DNA from: Marisa cornuarietis
Taxonomy: Eukaryota; Mollusca; Gastropoda; Architaenioglossa; Ampullariidae
Assembly (NCBI GenBank): GCA_004794655.1
Contig: SMMW01000627.1
Span: forward strand, 1 to 64,000
DNA length: 64,000 bases
Direction: 5' to 3'
Shown here: positions 23,365 through 33,870 of the stretch, piece by piece
Numbering within the stretch: the stretch's first letter is position 1
How the letters are laid out: every line of letters begins with the position of its first letter
Program-made: the position numbers and the translations under genes
Notes under the pieces: generated by a model
What the model saw: only the letters and a program-made list of their open reading frames with translations
What the model was told of the DNA's origin: nothing
The model's database searches: none

Positions 23365-23935
23365 GCACTGGTGTCTGTAGTCCAGCTGTCACCTGTCTGG
23401 ACTGTCATCTAGTCATTACACTGCACAGTAGTGTCTGTAGTCCAGCTGTCATCTGTCTGAACTGTCATCTAGTCATCACACTGCACACTTGTGTCTGCAG
23501 TCTAGCTGTCATCTGTCTGGACTGTCATCTAGTCATTATACTGCACAGTGTCTGTAGTCCAGGTGTCAAGTGACTGTGTGCACTGTCATCTAGTCATTAC
23601 ATGCACAGTTGTGTCTGTAGTCCAGCTGTCACCTGTCTGGACTGTCATCTAGTCATTACACTGCACAGTAGTGTCTGTAGTCCAGCTGTCATCTGTCTGA
23701 ACTGTCATCTAGTCATCACACTGCACACTTGTGTCTGCAGTCTAGCTGTCATCTGTCTGGACTGTCATCTAGTCATTATACTGCACAGTGTCTGTAGTCC
23801 AGGTGTCAAGTGACTGTGTGCACTGTCATCTAGTCATTACACTGCACAGTTGTGTCTGTAGTCCAGCTGTCATCTAGTCATCACACTGCACAGTAGTGTC
23901 TGTAGTCCAGCTGTCAAGTGACTGTGTGCACTGTG
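23365..23935. repeat. 60-bp minisatellite with exact 240-bp super-repeat
   Basis: Units of about 60 bp containing CTGTCATCTAGTCATTACAC and GTGTCTGTAGTCCAGCTGTC. The stretch from 23461 repeats at 23701 without a change over at least 120 bases, a 240-bp second-order duplication of four units. The last two units are truncated. Confidence 0.95.
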
Positions 23936-25790
23936 ACTGTGAGGATTGTGGGGCCCGACACTCAGCCCCTGGTGTGCGGCCTGCAGCAGACAACTTTGCA
24001 GCAACCTGGGCTGCGCACGCACACCGCACACCCCACCCCCTCCTCTGCCGATGCTGAGGCTGTGGTTTGCAGCCGGGGGGTGGGGGTGGGGGGGAACGTG
24101 AGGGGGAGGAGGGGGTGTGGGAGGGAGAGAGATTGTGAGAGGGAGGTGGAGGAAACAGTTCAGTGGGTTAAGGCCCCCTGCGCTAGAGAGAAGGAAGACA
24201 GAGACACGATGGAAGTCAGGCTACGTGCTGCACTTTGGAGTCTTGTCAAAACTTGCAGCCCCTGGCACCGCCCACAACACACCTTCCATCGCACTGAGCG
24301 GCAGTCACCACAACACCACCCCTGCTCCCCCCACCCCCCAGACACACCAGCACATACCTCAGGGAGACTACACAGCAGCACTGCTTCAGCGACAGCAACG
24401 ACACACACCAGCACCGACTGACGACTGTCACAAGGACCACGATGACTGAGCACAGCCTGCCACTAATCCTAGTCCTTGCATACCACTAATGTACACTAAG
24501 TTCACACTAAATGTGCCTTCTCCTCGTCTCATACCCATGCTCCCTCCTAAAGCTGATGTTACTCTCCTAACGCTGATCTCGCGGTTGGTGTTACACTAAA
24601 TATGTCCGCACACAACACTAACGCTAAACATACACTAACACTAAACGAAATGTATACTCGAGTATTGTCACTACACTAACGGAACTGTTCCCGCCTTTAA
24701 TGCTAAGTGTATGTTAACATACAATAACAAACCCTCAGCTTCCATCACGCAATCGCCTTCTCTCTCTCTCTCTGTGTTCTTGTTGCCCAAGATGCTCACA
24801 CAGCTTGTAGTTGTACAGCAAAGAAACAGCAGCGACCTGCAGGCTGTGACGCCACCAAGATGGCCGCCAGTGAAAGGCTGTAACGGGTGTTACACTCCCC
24901 CCCCCCACACACACCCAATCCCCCCTCATGGGCAGAGAGATGCGAGTACAGCAGGCCTGGCGTGCGCAACCTTCTTGCGTCCTCACAGCGACAGAGTTAC
25001 CTCCCAGCCGGAAATAGAATCAAATAGGTGGCGCGCTCGTCGATTTTGCTTAACACTGATGACACTCCACCCATCAGACTCGACCCACAACCCAAACTGA
25101 ACACAAAAAAATTGAATTTGAAAAGTGGAGCGTGCACGCGGGACAAGAGGACAGGTCACGAGGATCACACACACGGGTCAGTGACAGAGCTGCCACATGT
25201 CAGGACATTCAGCTGATGCTCACTGACAAACAATGACAGGCACTGACAGCCACTGACACTCAGGTCCCAGTAGACGACATGAACAAAGGGCGGTGAGTAG
25301 GACTCAGTATCTGAGCACAGTCTCTCACCACTTGTCTGTAGGAAAGCAGCCAACGAATGACTAGCAAACCTGTTAGCTCTCAGACGCTTTTTGTACTAAC
25401 AGCTCGTGCCGTGTACAACGATGACGACATGCACTACTCTACTCCTCTTCTCCTGAACGCACCTCGGATGCCGAGAAAAGCGGGTGGAAATGACAGCTAC
25501 CCGATTTGACAGCTACTCGATGCATTAGAATCTTGTCACGTGAATCGGTCTGGCCGTTAGTAGTTTGACACGTGACCTGCACTGTTTAATATAAAATACA
25601 TAGCAGCCATGTTTAACTGTATTACGAACTAAGCAGACTGTGCATGTTGTTATGTCTGTAATCCCTGAGCCAGCAGCCGATGTTTGTACTGCACGAGTTT
25701 CCCGACTGCCCGGCACAACTTTCTCTTTACAGACAGGGATGCTGGTACTAACCTCACTCCCAGCCCTCGTATGTGTTCTCCATACAGACC
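23936..25790. other. Unassigned stretch
   Basis: GC-rich at 23940-24200 with a G-run, then mixed. At 24480-24720 the words ACACTAA and CTAAACG recur loosely. No exon supported on either strand. Confidence 0.45.
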
Positions 25791-25794
25791 CCCC

Positions 25795-25985
25795 CCCCCA
25801 ATACAGACCTTCATACAGACCCCCGCAATACAGACCTTCATACAGACCCCCCAATACAGACCTTCATACAGACCCCCGCAATACAGACCTTCATACAGAC
25901 CCCCCAATACAGACCTTCATACAGACCCCCGCAATACAGACCTTCATACAGACCCCCCAATACAGACCTTCATACAGACCACCCC
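25795..25985. repeat. Minisatellite alternating CCCCGCAATACAG / CCCCCCAATACAG
   Basis: About seven units of 26-27 bp containing AATACAGACCTTCATACAGA. Two unit types strictly alternate, so the functional period is the dimer. Confidence 0.95.
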
Positions 25986-26384
25986 CCTCATGTCATCATG
26001 GGCCGCTTACACTCTGCTATATGGACACTGGTGTGTACGGCGAGGGCGCTAGAGACACACACACGTGCACACAGACAATTTACTGACGTAGTTAAACGTC
26101 CCTAACCTGATTCTCTGCACATCAAATTTGTAGCCGACCCCTCCTGCTCTTTACATGGAACTTCAGTCTCTCCCATCACTTCACTTCCCCTCACAGCTCG
26201 GCTCACAGTGTCTGTGTGTCTGTGTCTCTGTGTCTCCATTAAAAAACAAGGTTTGTTTCCTCCACACTACACACAAACACAGCTCTACCATCGTGAACAC
26301 ACACACACAACTGACTACCCTACTGCTGACCCACCCCACTGGTGGAAACTGCCGTTCTGTTTTGGTTATGGGTACAGCGGAGGG

Positions 26385-26475
26385 TGTCTAGCCATTAGGG
26401 GTATGTTGGAGACCCTGTCTAGCCATTAGGGGTATGTTGGAGACCCTGTCTAGCCATTAAGGGTAGGTTGGAGAT
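26385..26475. repeat. Three copies of a 43-bp repeat
   Basis: GTCTAGCCATTAGGGGTATG followed by TTGGAGACCCT occurs three times, the third copy with AAGGG/TAGG variants. It abuts the larger 34-bp array. Confidence 0.85.
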
Positions 26476-26504
26476 CCTGCAGATATGGCGTCATCTAACC
26501 TAGT

Positions 26505-27415
26505 AATACCGAATGCCCTAATACTTTGATATCATCTAAATACCGAATGCCCTAATACTTTGATATCATCTAAATACCGAATGCCCTAATACTTTGATAT
26601 CATCTACATACCGAATGCCCTAATACTTTGATATCATCTAAATACCGAATGCCCTAATACTTTGATATCATCTAAATACCGAATGCCCTAATACTTTGGT
26701 ATCATCTACATACCGAATGCCCTAATACTTTGATATCATCTAAATACCGAATGCCCTAATACTTTGGTATCATGTACATACCGAATGCCCTAATACTTTG
26801 ATATCATCTAAATACCGAATGCCCTAATACTTTGGTATCATCTACATACCGAATGCCCTAATACTTTGATATCATCTACATACCGAATGCCCTAATACTT
26901 TGATATCATCTACATACCGAATGCCCTAATACTTTGGTATCATCTAAATACCGAATGCCCTAATACTTTGATATCATCTAAATACCGAATGCCCTAATAC
27001 TTTGGTATCATCTACATACCGAATGCCCTAATACTTTGATATCATCTACATACCGAATGCCCTAATACTTTGATATCATCTACATACCGAATGCCCTAAT
27101 ACTTTGGTATCATCTAAATACCGAATGCCCTAATACTTTGATATCATCTAAATACCGAATGCCCTAATACTTTGGTATCATCTACATACCGAATGCCCTA
27201 ATACTTTGGTATCATCTAAATACCGAATGCCCTAATACTTTGGTATCATCTACATACCGAATGCCCTAATACTTTGATATCATCTACATACCGAATGCCC
27301 TAATACTTTGATATCATCTACATACCGAATGCCCTAATACTTTGATATCATCTACATACCGAATGCCCTAATACTTTGATATCATCTACATACCGAATGC
27401 CCTAATACTTTGGAG
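26505..27415. repeat. 34-bp minisatellite with two binary variant sites
   Basis: About 27 units containing ATACCGAATGCCCTAATACT. Apart from one CATG variant, units differ only at two positions: TTTGATATC versus TTTGGTATC, and CTAAATACC versus CTACATACC. The order of the states suggests block duplications. Confidence 0.97.
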
Positions 27416-27584
27416 CAGTGCAAGAAGGAGGTTGGCCGTCATACTGTTAGACTAACAAGTGCTGCTAAGTGTGGTACCACACCATGATCTATACAAACAC
27501 AATTCAATATTCAAACATAATATTTTAAAACTTAGTATCAGTCACCATAAATGTCAGAGCATAGGAATAATCTAGTGGACGCTG
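27416..27584. other. Spacer between two arrays
   Basis: Unique-looking AT-rich spacer; nothing recognised. Confidence 0.5.
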
Positions 27585-28130
27585 ATAACAATTATAGTGA
27601 ACACATGTGAACAAGCTACTGGATGCTGATAACAATTATAATGAACACATGTGATTAACCTACTGGACGCTGATAACAATTAAAGTGAACACATGTGAAT
27701 AAGCTACGGGATGCTGATAACAGTTACAATGAACAAGCTACTGGATGCTGATAACAATGACAATGAACAAGTGAACAAGCTACTGGATGCTGATAACAAT
27801 GACAGTGACCATGTGAACAAGCTACTGGATGCTGATAACAATGACAGTGAACAAGTGAGCAAGCTACTGGATGCTGATAACAATGACAGTGACCATGTGA
27901 ACAAGCTACTGGATGCTGATAACAATGACAGCAAACAAGTGAACAAGCTACTGATAACAATGACAATGACAATGTGAACAAGCTACTGGATGCTGATAAC
28001 AATGACAGTGACAATGTGAACAAGCTACTGGATGCTGATAACAATGACAGCAAACAAGTGAACAAGCTACTGATAACAATGACAATGACAATGTGAACAA
28101 GCTACTGGATGCTGATAACAATGACAGTGA
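27585..28130. repeat. Minisatellite GCTACTGGATGCTGATAAC
   Basis: About fourteen units of 30-60 bp. All contain ACTGGATGCTGATAACAATG or a close variant followed by variable AC(A/C)(A/T)GTGAACAAG linkers. A block ending AGCTACTGATAACAATGACA is duplicated at about 27950 and 28060. Confidence 0.94.
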
Positions 28131-29633
28131 ACACAGCGACGCCCTGCGTGAAGTGGCAGCAGTTCATCGTGAATCTTCTGCATGCTTGTCGCCGCTGTTG
28201 CTGGAATGAACCTGAAGATCAGATGGAGCTGAGGGTCAGGCGGGGTGTCGAGCACGTGTGTGCCATGAGGAGACAACTATCGCCACTGCTGGCACGCAGT
28301 TGTTGTGGGCATAAACAAGGGTTTTATCCATGACCTGGGATTTTTTTTGTTAAAGAGTGCGTACTTGTAGACAGACTACTTGCTTTCCGAAATAGACTCC
28401 CTCCCTGGATCTCCAGACCGGTGGACGGAGGGGGGTAATATTTCACATTATTTCCCACCCACCCCCAACCTCGCTCCATATCGCCCTCTAACCTCTGACC
28501 CTAGCTTGCAGAGGATGTTGAAACTGCTCTGTCGCATCCCAATCCCACGTAACACGTGACTGCCCCACCATATCCATCCCCCACCCAAACAGTTGCTGAT
28601 GGTGTTGCAGGGCTGGACCCTGACTGTCATTCCTGAGAAGAAAAAGCGTTCTGGCCACCGCGAGCATCTCAGATTATGGCGGATCACGTGTTCTAGCGAG
28701 TGATGTAACTGCACAGCGAGCCTTTCTCTCTCTCTCTCTCTCGCTCTGTGTGTGTGTGTGTGCTCCACACATGCATGTCCGCCATACTGGATGTCTGCTG
28801 CTCAGCAATAATCTTGTCAATTTTATTAACAATTTCCATCTAATCTTGAGAATTTCAACCTATTGCTTGTCTATTTCCTGGCGGTTAACATTGTCGATGA
28901 TCTAATCTTGACACTTAACCCCACCCCTAGTCCATCTTCCTCACGGCACACGTGGTGAGGCCATGGCCCTGTCCCCATTCTCTGGCCCCTCCTTTCCCTG
29001 AAGTTCCTGGTGTTGTCAGCAGTCACGTGACGATCACTAGGCAACGATGACAACCGTCGTGTGCACGCTGGCACCACCTGCATTGCTGGTGGCGCCGGTC
29101 AGGTTGCCATGGAGAAGGGACAGATGATCAGCAGGCTGCGAGTTGCCTGGTGCAGGGTGACGGTCACGAGCTGCTGGTCTCCGCCAGTGTCTCCCCGCCT
29201 GTCACGTGGCTCCACGAGGCTGACGACAAGCTCAGACCTTAAGGATGGGAGGGGAGGGTCCGTTGTGTGTGCTATTTAATTAAGGTCACAACCAACTCTA
29301 TCAAATGCCCACATCATACAGGTCACGTGACCGTAGCAACAGTAGTTACAAATCTTGGATACACGTCATCAACTACGTTATGTGCAAATGTCTTATCATA
29401 CTGGCGATCCGCATCCCATAAGCGCCCAGAAGACTTCCAGACACGAGTGTACATATTACAAACTACAGAAAACACAACTTAATAAAAGTGTGGCTTGTCC
29501 GGCCCGCTGGTCTCTTGATCAGACGTGTGAATTATGTACAACCACTGGCAGAACACATATGTACACATGGATATATAAGGCTACTTACAGCACACCTGCT
29601 TAATCGGCCGACGATCAAAGACGCCGGCGAAGA
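28131..29633. other. Unassigned stretch downstream of nrarp
   Basis: Contains a (CT)n/(GT)n patch at 28720-28765 and otherwise ordinary sequence. It may include nrarp 3-prime UTR, but its extent cannot be fixed without transcripts. Confidence 0.4.
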
Positions 29634-29639
29634 TTTATT
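29634..29639 (-). terminator. Candidate polyadenylation signal for nrarp
   Basis: TTTATT on the plus strand reads AATAAA on the minus strand, about 330 bases past the nrarp stop codon. It is the first canonical signal I see there. NRARP transcripts may have longer 3-prime UTRs, so a further signal may be the one used. Confidence 0.3.
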
Positions 29640-29956
29640 ATACGATGCAGGTACCGCGAGGTCAGGTCAGGTGAGAACTGCTGCTGGGCGGCTCCTGGAC
29701 ACGGGGAAAGCACGGCTCCTCCACAATCAACATATATATATATACACACATACACACACGCGCGCGCACGTGCCAAGGTGCTCGCCACACTGCGGGAATC
29801 CACGTCATCACGCACGTCGTCCTCCTGGCATGAAGTGAGGCCGTCGTCAGCATCCTGGGAAAGAACTGATCAGCTTCGTCGGGAGGAAGGCCTGCACAAG
29901 GAGAAGGGGGGGGGGACACGATCACTCCCCCTTACCACCCACCATCATGGTCACAG

Positions 29957-29975
29957 CGCCGTGAGAGGGCGCTAG
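29957..29975 (+). promoter_or_regulatory. CTCF-like motif overlapping the nrarp stop codon
   Basis: CGCCGTGAGAGGGCGCTAG matches the 19-mers at 21237 and 32475 at 16 of 19 positions. It overlaps the last codons and stop of nrarp, so part of the match is constrained by coding sequence. Confidence 0.3.
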
Positions 29976-30658
29976 CAGCGTCTGCAGGCCAAGGTGGAAG
30001 CGGTCATGAGGAAGAGAAGGATGTCCGTATGACCGCCGAAGGCCGCAATGTGCAGGGCGCTCCAGCCATCCCGGTTAGCCAGTCTCACGTCAGCCCCGAA
30101 CCTGACCAGCACCTTGACCAGCTCCAGGTTACCCAGCTGACAGCTCTGGTGGAGGGCTGTTTGGCCCTCCGTGTCGAAGACGTTGAGGTTGATCTTGCCG
30201 TCTCGCGCCTCCAGCAACCGCCGCAACCCCGACGAGTCCCCGTTGCGCACGGCCTCACGCAACGTGCGCTGGTACTGCGCAACAAGTTGCGGTGAGGTGG
30301 CCGGCGCGGCGCTGGCTGGCATCTGGGCGAGGGTTGCGGTCGTGGAGGAGACTGCGGAGCCGTTGGTCGTCGTTTTGGTCGTTGAAGCTGGTGGCGGTGA
30401 AGGCGACGGGGTGGGTGTGCTCGTAGACGACGCTGTGGACGGCGAGGTTGTGGACGTCGTAGGCGATGGCAAAGGTGAAGGATGGCAGGGGAGGTTAGGC
30501 TCAAGGTCGGGGTGGTGGTTCTGGGGGTGGGGGTGGTAGTGATGCGCTCGGGTGTACGGGTGCGCGCTGTGGTGATGTCGGTGGTGGTGGTGGTGGTGGT
30601 GGTGACGGGTAGGTTCACGGGGTGGGGTGTTTAGCCGGGGTGATCCAGACCGGCTCAT
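29972..30658 (-). CDS. nrarp: NRARP-like Notch-regulated ankyrin repeat protein
   Basis: Single open frame of 228 codons. The last 98 residues match the NRARP family closely: LREAVRNGD at the start, then EGQTALHQSCQLGNLELVKV, FGADVRLANRDGWSALHIAA and FGGHTDILLFL, forming two full ankyrin repeats (about residues 164-197 and 198-220). In vertebrates NRARP is a Notch target that binds the Notch intracellular domain/CSL complex, dampens Notch signalling in the nucleus and also affects LEF1. It is intronless there, as here. What is odd is the N-terminal half. Residues 1-130 are low complexity, with a His-rich run (about 19-49) then Ser/Thr/Pro-rich sequence, which roughly doubles the length against the vertebrate protein of about 114 residues. 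The ATG at 30658 is the furthest upstream start in frame; an internal start nearer the core is possible, but I see no in-frame Met in residues 2-112. Confidence in the family is very high. Confidence 0.95.
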   Translation of the reverse strand: MSRSGSPRLNTPPREPTRHHHHHHHHRHHHSAHPYTRAHHYHPHPQNHHPDLEPNLPCHPSPLPSPTTSTTSPSTASSTSTPTPSPSPPPASTTKTTTNGSAVSSTTATLAQMPASAAPATSPQLVAQYQRTLREAVRNGDSSGLRRLLEARDGKINLNVFDTEGQTALHQSCQLGNLELVKVLVRFGADVRLANRDGWSALHIAAFGGHTDILLFLMTASTLACRRC

Positions 30659-31125
30659 GACACAGATCCCGCGGGTAGGTGTGGACAGATATGTCCACCC
30701 GCCCAGTTGGCACCCTTGTCCAGTGTACGCGTGCAGACAACGTTGGAGGAAGAGTCACCGCAAGACCAGACAACAGTGAATCATCTCAGGTCACAACCCC
30801 TCGTCTCCTTCAGCTGTGATTCCCTGCACACGCTGACCACATCGCTGTCACTGTCAGCACCAACTGACCACAACACCAACTAATTTACCCGACCACACCG
30901 TCTGCATTTTCCCCCCTCAAGCAGAAGCTAAGTCCCGACAGGCCGCGGTGTTCACACAGTCAGTGCGCTGCCCCCCTCCCTGTTGCCTGCACAAAACGGC
31001 GGAGGGCACGAGGCTGGCAAGGCAAGAGCTTGAAGCGAGCGAAGACTATGTCGGACGAAATTCCTGGCAACTACACAATCAGAGCCAAGCCATCTACAAC
31101 AGGCCCGCCTGCAGCCGCCACGCCG

Positions 31126-31133
31126 TGTGAGAA
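31126..31133 (+). promoter_or_regulatory. Candidate CSL/Su(H) site
   Basis: TGTGAGAA fits YGTGRGAA, the consensus of the Notch transcription factor CSL, about 470 bp upstream of the nrarp start. An 8-mer of this degeneracy is common by chance; the interest is its position next to a known Notch target. Confidence 0.3.
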
Positions 31134-31399
31134 CAACTCATTCAGCGCGATTCCCAGGCCCGTCAAACGCCGGCCCCAGTCGCTCCTCGCGCGCGCGCGC
31201 GCACACACACGCACACACTCTCTCGCTCGCTCTCACGCGCGGCCTGTCCGAAGTCCTGGCGCATTCCTAGGCGATCTCCCAGCCCCTGTTGTCAGCGAAG
31301 AGAGCGGCGACGAGGGAACCGTTGCTGCAGTTGGCGAGTCGTTGGCGTGCGATGTGGTGGCGGTGGTAGGCGGAGACTGTTGGTAGCGGCAGTTGAACC

Positions 31400-31465
31400 A
31401 TGGCGGAGCTGGTCGCCAGCCAGTGTCACAAGCCGCTCGCCTGGGAAAACGGCGAACGTGGTGGG
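31400..31465 (+). other. Possible first exon divergent from nrarp
   Basis: ACCATGG, an ideal Kozak context, opens MAELVASQCHKPLAWENGER in CpG-rich DNA and is followed by several GTGGGT-type possible donors near 31457-31465. I do not recognise the peptide and could not follow a second exon, so this may be chance. A weaker alternative start is the ATG at about 31048 (MSDEIPGNY). Confidence 0.2.
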
Positions 31466-31873
31466 TGGGGGGGGGGAAGTGCAGTGGGGAGGGTGCCAAC
31501 CGCTCCCCGCATGTGGGGTGGCCTCTTTCACCCTTGCACCGACTGCGATCTCCTCCCAGCCCACAGCCTTACCCCTCCCCTCTCTCTGTCTCTCTCTCTC
31601 TCTCACACTCACATTCGCACACACAGGATTTACTTTCGGTGGCCTTGTCAGTTACAAGCTGCACACACACACTCACTCACACGCACTCACACACGAGTTA
31701 TATCTCCTCCCCATCCAGCCCTCGTGTCTGCAACACTTGCTAGTCTCGCTCGCACCAGCCAATGGCAGCTCGCCAGAGGAATTCCCCGATGACCCAAGCC
31801 GCCATTGGATTGGTTGCGGCGGCCTGGCGGAGTAGTGGTGGCCCCGGGTGGCCCACTTTATTCACAAAGTACC

Positions 31874-31881
31874 CGTGGGAA
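31874..31881 (+). promoter_or_regulatory. Candidate CSL/Su(H) site, high-affinity form
   Basis: CGTGGGAA is the classical high-affinity CSL octamer, about 1.2 kb upstream of the nrarp start. A third word, TGTGGGAA on the minus strand, lies at 32225-32232. They are not at the 15-17 bp head-to-head spacing of paired CSL sites. Confidence 0.35.
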
Positions 31882-32224
31882 CTGAGGGCCGATCACGGCG
31901 AGGGGGAAGCAAAGGGAAGGATGGAGGAAGGCCACTGAGGCCTGGCAAGGGATGGAAAGTTTTAGAGAGAAGAAAATGAATGGCGACTTGCTGTTTGAAC
32001 AAAACCTCGTGAGTGTCGGAGGCGGGAGACAGGTTGGGACAGAACCTCACCCTAACCTCCGTTAGCACCGGGAGATGACAGGGCTGGTCAGGGACCGGTA
32101 CGACTACAGGTAGCGGAAAGGTCAGGCGGGTGGCAGCACCCCCCCCCCCCGCCCCAGCACAGCAATATGCTGAGGTCGGCGAAATAATGTAAAGGAAAAG
32201 ACAACTTTTGAGGGAGATGCTATT

Positions 32225-32232
32225 TTCCCACA
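32225..32232 (-). promoter_or_regulatory. Candidate CSL/Su(H) site
   Basis: TTCCCACA on the plus strand, TGTGGGAA on the minus strand, inside TATTTTCCCACATTGG. About 1.6 kb upstream of nrarp. Confidence 0.3.
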
Positions 32233-32474
32233 TTGGTGTGACCTTTCCTTACACCTCCTTACTTGCCTTTCTCTTCACCGCCGGCATCGCGTGACCCATC
32301 AATGGCAGCGCCAACGACAACCCGGCTTTTCGAAACTTTTTTTCTTCGTCTGACCTCTTGCGGGTACACCACCCCCCCTCCCGCCGCCACCCGAGCCCCC
32401 AACACTTCGTTACTAACAGATCGAAGCAGCGAGAGGGGACCATGACCCGGAGGTAAATGTCTTTTCTTGCATGG

Positions 32475-32493
32475 CGCCGACAGGGGGCGCTAG
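32475..32493 (+). promoter_or_regulatory. CTCF-like motif, 19-mer shared with 21237
   Basis: CGCCGACAGGGGGCGCTAG, identical to 21237-21255. About 1.8 kb upstream of nrarp and in the same orientation as the weaker match at its 3-prime end. Confidence 0.42.
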
Positions 32494-33089
32494 GTGTTGT
32501 AATCTGCCGACGACGTCACGACCTTGTGGCGCCTCCTCTCCAGCGTCGTTGGTGTCATCTGCACGTGACCGGAGGTGACCTTGTTGCGAGCAGGTCGTGA
32601 CCAGCGTGACTAGCGCACGTAGTGTGAACGGCCAGGTATCGCCAGGTCGTGACCAGCGGTGCGGTGCAGGGCAGCGGTTATCTCCTGCTTGAAGTGCAGT
32701 AGCAGACAGGCGTGTTGTCATCCAGCTAGCCAGCCACCCGGTTTTCTCCCAGCAGGGTGCTGATGATTGATGCCTTACTACACTGACCACACACACACAC
32801 ACTCACGCACGGACACACACACACAACACTCCCGCAGTGGTATTACAAAGTTTGCGAATAACAAAGTAGGTAGAATGACTGAAAACTGTGAGGACACTAG
32901 ACACGGCTACTATACCTGTAAGAGCTAATGAAGTCTACACCTGTGACTGACGTAGCATGGCCATAGCATCAGAAATCACCTGTTTGTAGCCATGGTGACG
33001 TCTCGCATAACGTGACGTATGCGTGACAGGTACATGTACATCTCCACACATACTTGCTGTGACATGCTGTTAGCTGGATACAACCACAA

Positions 33090-33870
33090 ACACTTTGTAA
33101 TACCAGACTATCTCCCTGTGATACCAGACTACCACCATGTGATACCAGACTACCTCCTTGTGATACCAGACTGTGATACCAGACTACCTCCTTGTGATAC
33201 CAGACTGTGATACCAGACTACCTCCTTGTGATACCAGACTGTGATACCAGACTATCTCCCTGTGATACCAGACTACCTCCCTGTGATACCAGACTACCTC
33301 CCTGTGATACCAGACTACCTCCCTGTGATACCAAACTACCTGCATGTGATACCAGACTATCTCCCTATGATACCAGACTACCTCCATGTGATACCTGTGA
33401 TAACAGACTATCTCCCTGTAATACCAGACGACCTCCATGTGATACCAGACTATCTCCCTGTGATAAATGTGACACGAGACTATCTCCCTGTAATACCCGT
33501 GACACTAGACTATCTCCCTGTGATACATGTGACACCAGACTATCTCCCTGTGATACCTGTGATACCAGACTATCTCCCTGTGATACCTGTGATACCAGAC
33601 TATCTCCCTGTGATACCAAACTACCTGCATGTGATACCAGACTATCTCCCTATGATACCAGACTACCTCCATGTGATACCTGTGATAACAGACTATCTCC
33701 CTGTAATACCAGACGACCTCCATGTGATACCAGACTATCTCCCTGTGATAAATGTGACACGAGACTATCTCCCTGTAATACCCGTGACACTAGACTATCT
33801 CCCTGTGATACATGTGACACCAGACTATCTCCCTGTGATACCTGTGATACCAGACTACCTCCCTGTGACC
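33090..33870. repeat. 21-bp minisatellite with 285-bp super-repeat
   Basis: Array of GTGATACCAGACTATCTCCC-type 21-bp units with partial units (GTGATACCT) inserted. A complex block starting at the rare variant CCAAACTACCTGCATG occurs at 33331 and again at 33616, an offset of 285 bp. Both 21 and 285 are multiples of three, so long Cys/Asp/Thr or Ile/Pro/Asp frames run through on the plus strand and Val/Ser frames on the minus strand. They are not genes. Confidence 0.96.

Larger units (their letters stand above)
30660..31860. promoter_or_regulatory. nrarp: CpG-rich region upstream of nrarp
   Basis: CpG-dense sequence directly 5-prime of the nrarp start on the minus strand, with a (CG)n/(CA)n run at 31189-31225. 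It includes a TGTGAGAA CSL/Su(H)-type word at 31126-31133. Further CSL-type words lie at 31874 and 32225. It could serve as a shared promoter if a plus-strand transcript starts here (see 31400). Confidence 0.45.
31861..33089. other. Unassigned stretch
   Basis: Contains a C-run at 32140-32150, a CTCF-like 19-mer (listed separately) and CA patches at 32790-32825. No exon supported. Confidence 0.45.

Noticed and set aside
24117..24453. Overlapping frames of about 100 codons on both strands in GC-rich DNA
   Set aside because: Open in several registers at once, as expected from GC content; no domain and no splice context.
30085..30618. Arg/Pro/Thr-rich frame opposite and overlapping nrarp frames
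   Set aside because: Shadow frame of the GC-rich nrarp coding sequence; the ankyrin frame is clearly the real one.
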